DNA from: Betaproteobacteria bacterium
Lineage (GTDB): Bacteria > Pseudomonadota > Gammaproteobacteria > Burkholderiales > SG8-39
Direction: 5' to 3'
DNA length: 18,901 nucleotides
Assembly: GCA_009693345.1 (NCBI GenBank)
Contig: SHXL01000028.1
Location: 1-18,901 of the forward strand
The notes under the pieces are model-generated. The model ran no database searches and was not told the DNA's origin. It saw only the letters and a list, made by a program, of their open reading frames with translations. The position numbers were made by a program, and so were the translations under genes. Positions 1-6,554 of the stretch are shown here, one piece after another; within the stretch, counting starts at the first letter, position 1; the number at the start of each line of letters is the position of its first letter.

Positions 1-1152
1 CGCGATTGTTTCCCTTGAATAGCCAAGTCGTTCCGCGAGCAGCTTCTCCGTGTCGCCGCCCAGCGTGGGTGGGGCGCCGATTCCGGGATTGTCCCAGCCA
101 AGGAACTTGTAGGGCAGCGCGAGCGCCTTGAATTCGCCCACGCCGGGATAATCGAAGCTGCCGACCAGCCCGCGCGCGCGCACGTGCGGGTCCGAAAGTA
201 TTTCTGCGACGTCGTTCACCGGCCCGATGGGGACGTCGACTTCGTCGAGCATCTGGAGAAGTCTTGCCCTATCGATTTTCGATACTGCTTCGATGAGCTT
301 TTGCATGACTTCATTTCGTTTTTCTACTCTAAGTGCATTTGAACCAAAACCCAAACCCCACTCCCTCAAATTCAAAACCCTGCACAGTGCCTCCCAGTGC
401 TGGTCGCTGGCGGTGATGTGGGCGAACTTGCCGTCCTTGCAACGGAAGGTCGCCGACGGCACGCGCCCCGGATGCTCCGTGCCCAGCCTCGGCGGCACTT
501 CGCCCAGCGCGAAATAGCGCGCGGCGGCCAGCGTCAGCAGGCTCACCTGGCCGTCGAGCATCGAGAAATCGAGATATGCGCCGCGGCCGGCGCGCTCCCG
601 GCCCGAGAGCATCGCCAGGATGCCGATCGCCACCCACAGGCCTGAAGTCAGGTCGGCGACCGGCAGCCCCGGCTTCAGCGGGCCACCGCCCTTTTCGCCG
701 GTGAGACTCATCAGGCCGCCCATCGCCTGGAACACGGTGTCGTAACCCTTCTTGGCGGCGTAGGGACCGGTCTGGCCGAAACCGGTGCAGGAAACGTAGA
801 CCAGCTTCGGGTTGAGCGCGGCGAGGATGGCGTAGTCGAGGCCGTAGCGTCCGAGGGTGCCCGGCGGGAAATTCTCGACCACGACATCCACCTGCTGCGC
901 GAGTTCGCGCACGATGTTCTGCCCCTCCGGACTGCGCAAATTGACGGTGAGCGACGCCTTGGAGCGGTTGCAGGCGAAGTAATAGGCGCTGTCCTGCGCG
1001 AGCTGCGGCTCGAAGCCCCGCGTCTCGTCGCCGGCGCCGGGCTGCTCGACCTTGATCACGGTGGCGCCCAGCTCGGCGAGGATCATGCTCGCGAACGGAC
1101 AGGCCAGCACGCGAGATAGATCGAGAATTTGCAGGTGCTGAAGGGGTTTCAT
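1..1152 (-). CDS. CaiB/BaiF family (class III) CoA-transferase, C-terminus cut by window edge
   Basis: The frame is open for 384 codons from the ATG at 1152 to the window edge. That is almost the whole 380-410 residues usual for the family, so only a short C-terminal tail should be missing. It begins MKPLQHLQILDLSRVLACPF, followed by the GATVIKVEQP segment (about 30-39) and VVENFPPGTLGRYGLDY (about 91-107), all typical of class III CoA-transferases. Asp167 in PVADLTSG matches the catalytic aspartate that forms the acyl-anhydride intermediate in this family. Such enzymes move CoA between organic acids; the substrate cannot be read from sequence. The start overlaps the stop of the upstream transporter gene (ATGA), so it is the last visible gene of the leftward pcaH operon. 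Codons 301-360 are strikingly AT-ending (about 4 of 20 end in G/C), unlike their flanks, but the frame is intact. Confidence 0.9.
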   Translation of the reverse strand, partial: MKPLQHLQILDLSRVLACPFASMILAELGATVIKVEQPGAGDETRGFEPQLAQDSAYYFACNRSKASLTVNLRSPEGQNIVRELAQQVDVVVENFPPGTLGRYGLDYAILAALNPKLVYVSCTGFGQTGPYAAKKGYDTVFQAMGGLMSLTGEKGGGPLKPGLPVADLTSGLWVAIGILAMLSGRERAGRGAYLDFSMLDGQVSLLTLAAARYFALGEVPPRLGTEHPGRVPSATFRCKDGKFAHITASDQHWEALCRVLNLREWGLGFGSNALRVEKRNEVMQKLIEAVSKIDRARLLQMLDEVDVPIGPVNDVAEILSDPHVRARGLVGSFDYPGVGEFKALALPYKFLGWDNPGIGAPPTLGGDTEKLLAERLGYSRETIA

Positions 1153-2045
1153 CTAAAGGCCAAGAGAGCGATCCCGGAAAGAACCATCAATGCGCCGAGC
1201 AACGTGCGCGGCGTCAGCTCCTCGCGGTTTTTCAGAATGAAAACGCTTATCGGGAATATCACCAGCGGCGTGGTGTGAACCACCAGCACCGAGAGCGCAA
1301 TCTCCATGTGCATCATCGCCAGCGACATGAAGATCGCGCCCAGCGATGTCGTCACGCCGCAGCCCGCGTAGAGCCACAGGGAGTTGCGGTCGGCGGCGCG
1401 CAACTGCGCCGCGATCTTCCCCCAATCGCGCGTCACCGCCACCTGGCAGGCGAGCGCGGCAGCCGATGCCAGCAGCGTGCCGAGGAGCGCCTCGTCCCAG
1501 CCGCGCATCGCGAGGCCGCGCAGCACGCTGCCCAGGCCAAAGCCTGCAACCGTCAGCAATCCGACGAGCATTCCCTTGCGCAGGCTCGCAGGCGCGAGCC
1601 TGCTCCCGCCCGCGGCCGCAGCCGCGCGCGGCTGCGTGAACCAGAGGCCCAGCCAGACGAGCGCCATCAATCCGATCTCGTAGAGCCCGAGCTGCTCGTC
1701 GGCCAGCAGCCAGGCGGCGACCAGCGCAAATGCCGGCGCCGTCGAATGGAATACGCTGGCACGCGAAGGCCCGAGCAGGTGCACCGCGTCGAACAGCAGC
1801 CGGCGCCCGAGAAAAGTCCCGACTATGCCGCCAAGGACGAACAGTCCGGCCCCTTTCCAATTCCATGCGAACGGTGCGGTGCGTGCTGTGGATTCGAAGG
1901 CGAACAACACCGCCGGAAACAGGATGTTGGTTGCCAGCGCCACCAGGAACCCCGCCTCCACGGACAGCCGCACCATCGCGTAGCGTGTCAGCAGGATGTT
2001 CGCCGCAAAGCCCAGCATCGAAAGCAGAGACAGGAAGATTCCCAT
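1149..2045 (-). CDS. EamA/DMT-superfamily membrane transporter
   Basis: A 298-residue, very hydrophobic protein with about ten membrane segments arranged as two similar halves, the layout of EamA (drug/metabolite transporter) proteins. The first half starts at FLSLLSMLGFAANILLTRYA; the second begins near residue 158 (KGMLVGLLTVAGFGLGSVLR). Near the C-terminus come VVHTTPLVIFPISVFIL and the EELTPRTLLGALMVLSGI segment typical of the family end. It would sit in the inner membrane and probably exports or imports a small organic metabolite; no substrate can be assigned. It lies 6 bp after the crotonase gene and overlaps the CoA-transferase start by 4 bp, so it is translationally coupled within the operon. 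An in-frame 24-bp palindrome encodes part of the loop between the two halves (residues about 147-156), consistent with a repetitive element tolerated in a cytoplasmic linker. Confidence 0.88.
   Translation of the reverse strand: MGIFLSLLSMLGFAANILLTRYAMVRLSVEAGFLVALATNILFPAVLFAFESTARTAPFAWNWKGAGLFVLGGIVGTFLGRRLLFDAVHLLGPSRASVFHSTAPAFALVAAWLLADEQLGLYEIGLMALVWLGLWFTQPRAAAAAGGSRLAPASLRKGMLVGLLTVAGFGLGSVLRGLAMRGWDEALLGTLLASAAALACQVAVTRDWGKIAAQLRAADRNSLWLYAGCGVTTSLGAIFMSLAMMHMEIALSVLVVHTTPLVIFPISVFILKNREELTPRTLLGALMVLSGIALLAFR
1580..1603. repeat. REP-like palindrome inside the transporter gene
   Basis: A perfect 10-bp inverted repeat (GCAGGCTCGC / GCGAGCCTGC) around a 4-base loop, AGGC. On the minus strand it is preceded by GGCGGGA, giving a GGGAGC-stem-loop layout resembling the REP elements known from pseudomonads and relatives. 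It lies in frame in the EamA gene and encodes roughly GSRLAPASLR in the linker between the two transporter halves, next to a run of five alanines. Whether it is a true genome-wide REP needs a count of copies elsewhere. Confidence 0.5.
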
Positions 2046-2051
2046 TCCGGC

Positions 2052-2780
2052 TCACGGCTTGCGAAAGGCGCGCATGCGTTTATTTGTCTCCCGCCCGCGC
2101 TTGAGCGCTTCTTCAAGCGGCAGGTCGGCGACTTCATGGAACAGCTGCTTTGTGGCTTTTAACGCAAGAGCATTTATCGCGGTCAGTTTTTCCGCGAGCG
2201 CCATTGCTTCGGACATGAGCTCGGCATCGGGCACGACGCGATTGACCAGCCCGAACGCCAGCGCTTGCCGCGAAGTGAGTGGTTCTCCGAGGGAAACCAG
2301 TTCAAAGGCGCGCTTGCGGCCCGTCTGCCGCACCAGGTTCGCCATCACGAGGGCGGCGACGATGCCGTGGCGCGTTTCCGGATAGCCGAGCTTCGCGTCT
2401 GCCGCCATGACCGCGAGGTCGCCGGCGATCGCCAGGCCGGCGCCGCCACCCATCGCCGCGCCGTTGATCGCCGTCACCACCGGCTTTGCCATCTTCGGGA
2501 ACGCGAGGTGCAGCTGCATGGTGAGTTCGGCGCGCTCGTCCACCCGGTGTTGAAACTCGGGCACCAGGTCCTTGAATTCCGCAAGATCGGCGCCCGCGCA
2601 AAATCCCGGCCCTGCCCCGGTCAACACCACGCAGCGGACCGCATCGTCGGCATCCGCGGCCCGCAGCGCGTCGAGCAGGGAACGGGTGAGCGCAGTATTC
2701 AGGGCATTGCGCTTGTCCGGGCGGTTCATCGTGACGACTCGCACCGCTTCGGTGTCGTGTATCAAGAGAAGTTCATTCAT
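2052..2780 (-). CDS. Enoyl-CoA hydratase/isomerase (crotonase) family protein
   Basis: A 242-residue crotonase-fold protein. The oxyanion-hole motif GAGPGFCAGADLAEF (about 55-69) and the NGAAMGGGAGLAIAGDLAV stretch (about 105-123) are clear, and YPETRHGIV supplies the second active-site glutamate equivalent (Glu164 of rat hydratase). The first catalytic glutamate (rat Glu144, normally GGGCELA) is glycine here (GGGAGLA), so a simple syn-hydratase is doubtful; isomerase, thioesterase or lyase chemistry on an acyl-CoA fits as well. The start at 2780 has GAGG about 11 bases upstream. It follows the MarR gene by 13 bp and precedes the transporter by 6 bp. With the neighbouring CoA-transferase and HMGL-like genes it suggests a CoA-thioester stage downstream of ring cleavage; the actual substrate is unknown. 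Confidence 0.88.
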   Translation of the reverse strand: MNELLLIHDTEAVRVVTMNRPDKRNALNTALTRSLLDALRAADADDAVRCVVLTGAGPGFCAGADLAEFKDLVPEFQHRVDERAELTMQLHLAFPKMAKPVVTAINGAAMGGGAGLAIAGDLAVMAADAKLGYPETRHGIVAALVMANLVRQTGRKRAFELVSLGEPLTSRQALAFGLVNRVVPDAELMSEAMALAEKLTAINALALKATKQLFHEVADLPLEEALKRGRETNKRMRAFRKP

Positions 2781-2793
2781 GAGACCAAGAACC

Positions 2794-3258
2794 TCATTTG
2801 TGCAGCTTCTCTTTCAGGATGAAACTGCGCGCCTCGCGCGCGAGCTTTGCCATCGCCTGCTCCAGGCACGCCCGCTCCTTCGCGCTGAGGCAGCCGAGAA
2901 AGGCGCTGTTGCGCTCGGCGGCGGCGCTGATGAGCTTCCGGTAGAGCCTCTTCCCCGGCTGCGTGAGCGACAGCCGTATGCCCCGCGCGTCATTAGCATC
3001 CGCCTTCCGGAAGACGATCTTGCGCCGCGTCAATCCGGAGACGACGCGGCTCATCTGCCCCTTGTCCATGCCCGCCGCGCGCGCGAGCTCGTTGAGCGAT
3101 TGCGGCTCGCCCGCGCCGCCGAGCAGCGCCACCGTGCGCCATTCCCACAGGCTGACGCCGAACTCGCGCCGGTAGCGCATCTCCGCGCCGCGCGACAGCA
3201 GGTTCGCAACCCGATGCAGCCGGTAGGACAGCAGCTCCCGGATGGTCGGATCAGTCAT
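2794..3258 (-). CDS. MarR-family transcriptional regulator
   Basis: A 154-residue winged-helix protein starting MTDPTIRELLSYRLHRVANL. Residues about 54-77 (SLNELARAAGMDKGQMSRVV) form the helix-turn-helix, and about 81-97 (IVFRKADANDARGIRLSLT) the wing with the D-x-R motif usual in MarR proteins. Helical dimerisation regions flank these. MarR proteins bind short palindromes as dimers and are usually released by phenolic or aromatic acid ligands. The ATG at 3258 is preferred over an upstream extension because it matches the family length and overlaps the pcaG stop by 8 bp. Lying inside the pca operon, it is probably the local regulator. The 7-5-7 palindrome at 4523-4541 is the obvious candidate operator, which would make the system autoregulated; this is inference. 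Confidence 0.9.
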   Translation of the reverse strand: MTDPTIRELLSYRLHRVANLLSRGAEMRYRREFGVSLWEWRTVALLGGAGEPQSLNELARAAGMDKGQMSRVVSGLTRRKIVFRKADANDARGIRLSLTQPGKRLYRKLISAAAERNSAFLGCLSAKERACLEQAMAKLAREARSFILKEKLHK

Positions 3259-3805
3259 CGAAAAACGGCGTCTCGTCCTCGCCGCGCAGGCGAATGTCGA
3301 AGCGGTAACTGTTTGGACCTTGCTTTTTTGCGACCAGAAGTCCTTTTCTTCCGGGAGGAACGGCAGACAAGACCGGATCCGAAGAAATTTCAAAAAATAG
3401 AGTCGTCTTCAGGATCCTCATCAATCCGGAAAACATCACCATGACGTTGATGTGGGGCGCGCGGCCTTCCGGCGCTCCCGGCAGGACGGTTTTGAAACGG
3501 TAATTGCCGCTCGCGTCGGTGGCGGCCCGCCCCCAGCCGAGAAAGTCGGGATCGGCCTGCGCATGGCGCGGGTCGGCGGAATGGCGGAAGATGCCGCCCG
3601 CATCGGCCTGCCAGATCTCCACCACCAGGTTCTCCAGCGGCGTGCCGTCTTCCTGCAGCACGCGGCCGTGGATCTCGATCGCCTCGCCCTTCGCCTTGCG
3701 CCCCTCGAACACGGTGAGATCGTTGGCACCCTCATCCACGTACCTGGGCGGGAAGAACGGCCCGAGGGTCGCCTCGCCGGTCGGCACCAGCGACGCCCCT
3801 TTCAT
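3251..3805 (-). CDS. pcaG: Protocatechuate 3,4-dioxygenase, alpha subunit
   Basis: A 184-residue intradiol dioxygenase-fold protein. It starts MKGASLVPTGEATLGPFFPP and contains IEIHGRVLQEDGTPLENLVV followed by EIWQADAGGIFRH (about 63-75), the alpha-subunit version of the conserved sheet. The iron-binding residues of the beta subunit are absent: Phe73 occupies the first Tyr position, and PHIN replaces the His-x-His pair near 118-120. That is what is known for PcaG, which is structural and helps form the substrate pocket. The ATG at 3805 overlaps the pcaH stop (ATGA), the usual tight pcaHG pairing; a longer upstream frame is rejected because it only runs through pcaH. Slightly shorter than the usual ~200 residues. 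The C-terminal third is unusually AT-ending. Confidence 0.92.
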   Translation of the reverse strand: MKGASLVPTGEATLGPFFPPRYVDEGANDLTVFEGRKAKGEAIEIHGRVLQEDGTPLENLVVEIWQADAGGIFRHSADPRHAQADPDFLGWGRAATDASGNYRFKTVLPGAPEGRAPHINVMVMFSGLMRILKTTLFFEISSDPVLSAVPPGRKGLLVAKKQGPNSYRFDIRLRGEDETPFFDD

Positions 3806-4500
3806 GGCTGCCCCGGCGTCGAGGCACGGCCGCGCAGCACGATCTGGTGCTCGAACACAAGTGCATCGGGCGGATTGCCGGTCGGCGGGACGTAGCGCGC
3901 GACGAGCCTGTCGCGCGCCGCGGCATCGGGCACCGCGTTCAGGATCCGGTCCTGCGCGTTCAGCGGCTCGCCCGGAAAATACATCTGCGTCACCAGGCGC
4001 GACAGCCACACCTTGCCGAACATCGAAAAATGCACGTGGGGCGGGCGCCACCAGCCGTCGTTCGTCGGCACGGGATAGGCGCCGGGCTTCACCGTGCGCA
4101 GCTCGAAGGCGCCCGATTCGTCGGTGACAAGGCGCGCCGCGCCGTAGAAGTTCAGGTCCACCGGCGCGCGGTCATCGTCGTTCGGGTGGATGTAGCGTCC
4201 GGCCGCGTTCGCCTGCCACATCTCCACCAGCGCGCCGCCCACCGGCGCGCCGTCTTCGTCCAGCACGCGCACCTTGAGGTGGATCAGCTGGCCGATGGCC
4301 TGCTTCCCGCCGTGGCCCGCGATATCGCCGCCGAGGAGCCTGACCCGCTTCGCCGCGTCCAGCGGGCCGGTGAGTTCGGAAAGCGTGGGCGCGCGCTTGA
4401 CCAGGGACTGCTGCGGGTTGCGCAGCGGCGTCTGCGGATAGCCGGGGACGATGCGCGACGGCTGCGTGCGCTCGTCGCGCGGCTGGATCACGGAGGGCAT
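3802..4500 (-). CDS. pcaH: Protocatechuate 3,4-dioxygenase, beta subunit (iron-binding)
   Basis: A 232-residue protein with the full PcaH pattern: PTLSELTGPL near 38-47, VEMWQANAAGRYIH near 92-105, TVKPGAYP near 136-143 and WWRPPHVHFSMFG near 150-162. The four non-haem Fe(III) ligands are present as Tyr103, Tyr142, His155 and His157, with Arg152 matching the conserved catalytic arginine. The enzyme cleaves protocatechuate between the two hydroxyls to 3-carboxy-cis,cis-muconate in the cytosol; some homologues also take gallate-like substrates. It is the first gene of a leftward operon with pcaG, marR, crotonase, transporter and CoA-transferase. There is no Shine-Dalgarno sequence before the ATG at 4500, and the candidate promoter ends so close that the mRNA may be nearly leaderless. 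The usual next pathway genes (pcaB, pcaC, pcaD) are not in the window. Confidence 0.95.
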   Translation of the reverse strand: MPSVIQPRDERTQPSRIVPGYPQTPLRNPQQSLVKRAPTLSELTGPLDAAKRVRLLGGDIAGHGGKQAIGQLIHLKVRVLDEDGAPVGGALVEMWQANAAGRYIHPNDDDRAPVDLNFYGAARLVTDESGAFELRTVKPGAYPVPTNDGWWRPPHVHFSMFGKVWLSRLVTQMYFPGEPLNAQDRILNAVPDAAARDRLVARYVPPTGNPPDALVFEHQIVLRGRASTPGQP

Positions 4501-4504
4501 GGCA

Positions 4505-4533
4505 TTGACAGCCTAAAGGCGTTAGTTGATGAT
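4505..4533 (+). promoter_or_regulatory. Candidate promoter for the rightward HMGL-like operon
   Basis: Read rightward, TTGACA (4505-4510, perfect -35) and GATGAT (4528-4533, 4 of 6) are separated by 17 bases. The start point would fall near 4540, at the ATG at 4541, so this transcript would also be leaderless. It occupies the same stretch as the leftward pcaH promoter, face to face, so the two could not be used by polymerase simultaneously. Its -10 is covered by the 4523-4541 palindrome. Confidence 0.4.
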
Positions 4534-4538
4534 GTCAA
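4510..4538 (-). promoter_or_regulatory. Candidate pcaH promoter
   Basis: Read leftward, TTGACA (4538-4533, perfect -35 consensus) is followed after exactly 17 bases by TAGGCT (4515-4510, 3 of 6 matches to TATAAT). Transcription would start near 4503, only 2 or 3 bases before the pcaH ATG at 4500, implying an almost leaderless message. The weak -10 keeps confidence moderate. The -35 lies inside the palindrome at 4523-4541, so a bound repressor would block it. Confidence 0.45.
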
Positions 4539-4541
4539 CTA
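4523..4541. promoter_or_regulatory. Perfect inverted repeat, probable MarR-type operator
   Basis: TAGTTGA-TGATG-TCAACTA is a perfect 7-bp inverted repeat with a 5-bp spacer. TTGA/TCAA half-sites in a roughly 18-20 bp palindrome are a common form for MarR-family operators. It sits in the 40-bp divergent control region of pcaH and the HMGL-like gene, and a MarR gene is third in the leftward operon. It overlaps the -35 of the leftward promoter candidate, the -10 of the rightward one, and the possible start codons at 4529, 4532 and 4541. Binding by the local regulator is inferred, not shown. Confidence 0.6.
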
Positions 4542-5452
4542 TGAGCGCCGTCACCCTCTGCGAGTGCTTCGCGCGCGACGGGCTGCAGCACGAGCCGGTC
4601 TTCGTCCCTACGGCCGCCAAGCGCGCGCTGGTCGAGCGCTTCGCCGCCATCGGCTTCCCGCGCGTGGAAGCAACGTCCTATGCAAATCCAAGGCTTGTAC
4701 CTCAGTTCTCTGATGCCAGTGAACTGCTGAAAATACTGAAACGAAAACCAGATACACACTACAAAGCAACCTGCGTAAATCCAAAAGCAGTTCAAAGAGC
4801 AATCGCGGATGCGGACGCGGGCCACGGCGTCAACGAGATCAGCCTTCTCGCCTCCGCGACCGAATCGCACTCGCAGAGGAACCTGAAGCGCAGCCGCGCC
4901 GAGCAATGGAGCAACATCGAGGAGATGGTTCGCATGTCGGGCGGGCGGTTCCGGCTGGTCGGGACCGTGTCGGTCGCCTTCGGCTGCCCCTTCGAGGGGA
5001 AGGTGGATGCCGGGTCGGTGGCGGGGGACGTAGCGAAATTTGTCAGCCTGGGTGTCGAACATGTGGCGATTGGAGATACGACCGGGATGGCTACGCCCGG
5101 GAAGGTGAAGGACCTGATGAAAAAGGTAACTGCAAGAGCGACCCCGATCGCCCATTTCCATGATTCCCGCGGCACGGGGCTCGTCAACTGCGTCGCCGCC
5201 TACGAGGCGGGCGTGCGCCATTTCGACTCCTCCTTCGGCGGCGTCGGCGGGCACCCCGCAAAAGTGAAGTACGGCGGCGGCTTCACCGGCAACGTCTGCA
5301 CCGAAGACCTGGTCGGCCTGTTCGAGTCCATGGGCATCGCCACCGGGATAGACTTGGACCAACTGCTTGCCACCGCGGAATTCTGCGAGCAGGCGCTTGG
5401 CCGCGAGCTGCACGGCCGCGTCACCAGAAGCGGCTTGAACCCACTGCGATGA
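4541..5452 (+). CDS. HMG-CoA lyase-like (HMGL/DRE-TIM) protein lacking the loop cysteine
   Basis: A 303-residue TIM-barrel protein of the HMG-CoA lyase branch. It shows RDGLQ (12-16), VEATSYANP around Glu43, SVAFGCPFEG (144-153), IGDTTGMATPG (177-187), the metal-binding HFHD pair His205/His207, and GNVCTEDLV (250-258). In HMG-CoA lyase the flexible loop GGCPYA carries a catalytic Cys; here it reads GGHPAKV with His238. Metal-dependent C-C bond cleavage of a 3-hydroxy acid or acyl-CoA is plausible, but assignment as true HMG-CoA lyase is not safe; an aldolase role in ring-fission product breakdown is possible. Starts at 4529 and 4532 are also in frame; AAAGG at 4515-4519 favours 4529, while the candidate promoter and family length favour 4541. 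It overlaps the next gene by 4 bp. Codons 4679-4801 have very low GC3. Confidence 0.88.
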   Translation: MSAVTLCECFARDGLQHEPVFVPTAAKRALVERFAAIGFPRVEATSYANPRLVPQFSDASELLKILKRKPDTHYKATCVNPKAVQRAIADADAGHGVNEISLLASATESHSQRNLKRSRAEQWSNIEEMVRMSGGRFRLVGTVSVAFGCPFEGKVDAGSVAGDVAKFVSLGVEHVAIGDTTGMATPGKVKDLMKKVTARATPIAHFHDSRGTGLVNCVAAYEAGVRHFDSSFGGVGGHPAKVKYGGGFTGNVCTEDLVGLFESMGIATGIDLDQLLATAEFCEQALGRELHGRVTRSGLNPLR

Positions 5453-6534
5453 AACCCCCGTTCCGTGCCGACCACGTCGGCAGCCTCCTGCGCCCGAAGG
5501 AATTGACCGAGGCAAGAAGGAATTTCAAGCTTGGAAAGCTTGATGCAACAGTCCTGAAAGGCGTTGAAGACCGTTCCATCCGGGAAGCAGTTGAAAGGCA
5601 GGAATCGATAGGCCTGCAGTCGATCACCGACGGCGAGTTCCGCCGCGACTGGTGGCACCTGGATTTCATGTCCCAGCTGGACGGCGTCGCCCTGGGCACC
5701 AATGCGGGACCCGGATTCGCCGGCACCGGGGAGCAGCCGCCGATGCCTTCGGTCTCCGGAAAAGTGGGTTGCTCGAAACCCATCATGGCCGATGACTTCA
5801 TCTATTTGAAACGGAATACGAAACAAACCGCGAAATTCACCATACCCTCCCCGGCCATGTTGCACCTGCGCGGCGGCCGCAGTTCGATCTCGAAGGAGGT
5901 CTACCCGGATCTGGGCGCGTTTTGGGCCGATACCTCGGCGGCCTGGCGCAAGGCAATCAGGCACCTCGCCGATGCCGGCTGCACCTACCTGCAGCTGGAC
6001 GACGTGAGCTTTTCCTATCTCTGCGACCCGAAAATCCGGGAAACCTGCCGCAGGAACGGCGACGACCCGGCGCAACTACCGCGCACCTACGCCGATGCGG
6101 TGAACAATGCGCTCAAGGACCGGCCCGCCGGCATGACCGTGACCATGCACACCTGCCGCGGCAACTTTAAGAGCAGCTGGGTCGCTTCGGGCGGCTACGA
6201 ATCGGTCGCGGAGGCGATGTTCTCCTCGGATGTAGACGCCTTCTTCATGGAGTTCGACTCGGAGCGCGCCGGCGGCTTCGAGCCGCTGCGCCACCTGCCC
6301 GCGGGGCAGAAGGTTGTCTTGGGCCTGGTCACTTCAAAATCTCCCGTTCTTGAGGGAAAAGACTTCATCAAGAGGCGGATCGAGGAAGCCTGCAAGTACG
6401 TGCCGCTGGACAGCCTCTGCCTGTCGCCGCAGTGCGGCTTCTCCAGCACGCATCACGGCAACAGCCTCACCGAGGACGAGCAGTGGCGCAAGCTGGAGCG
6501 CGTCGTCGAGGTCGCGCGTGAAGTATGGAATTGA
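5449..6534 (+). CDS. MetE C-terminal-like, zinc-dependent methyltransferase barrel
   Basis: A 361-residue protein matching the C-terminal catalytic barrel of cobalamin-independent methionine synthase (MetE), without the N-terminal MetE domain; such stand-alone barrels of 340-380 residues are known. The N-terminal RADHVGSLLRP and ITDGEFRRDWW (about 59-69) are typical. The Zn ligands are in place: His234 and Cys236 (MHTCRGN), Glu268 (FMEFDSE) and Cys329 (SPQCGF). LQLDD near 181-185 holds the acidic residue that binds the homocysteine amino group in MetE. The family transfers a methyl group to a thiol; homocysteine is the default acceptor, but donor and acceptor are uncertain here. ATGA overlap with the HMGL-like gene ties it to a catabolic operon, which is odd for a methionine biosynthesis enzyme and leaves open a role in handling methyl groups from methoxylated aromatics. 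Confidence 0.85.
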   Translation: MKPPFRADHVGSLLRPKELTEARRNFKLGKLDATVLKGVEDRSIREAVERQESIGLQSITDGEFRRDWWHLDFMSQLDGVALGTNAGPGFAGTGEQPPMPSVSGKVGCSKPIMADDFIYLKRNTKQTAKFTIPSPAMLHLRGGRSSISKEVYPDLGAFWADTSAAWRKAIRHLADAGCTYLQLDDVSFSYLCDPKIRETCRRNGDDPAQLPRTYADAVNNALKDRPAGMTVTMHTCRGNFKSSWVASGGYESVAEAMFSSDVDAFFMEFDSERAGGFEPLRHLPAGQKVVLGLVTSKSPVLEGKDFIKRRIEEACKYVPLDSLCLSPQCGFSSTHHGNSLTEDEQWRKLERVVEVAREVWN

Positions 6535-6554
6535 CGGTCTGGCGCTGAGCTGAC

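Noticed and set aside
1275..2162. Long plus-strand frame opposite the EamA and crotonase genes
   Set aside because: It is a His/Arg/Gln-rich antisense shadow typical of GC-rich DNA, with no domain and no SD.
3251..4051. A longer 266-residue version of PcaG
   Set aside because: The extra N-terminal part runs through pcaH in another frame and is Arg/Ala-rich; the ATG at 3805 matches the family start and gives the ATGA overlap.
6533..6548. A 16-base string (GACGGTCTGGCGCTGA) also found at 16572-16587
   Set aside because: One copy is in an intergenic/stop context and the other encodes DGLAL; a single 16-base match in GC-rich coding DNA of this length can be chance, and no flanking similarity was seen.
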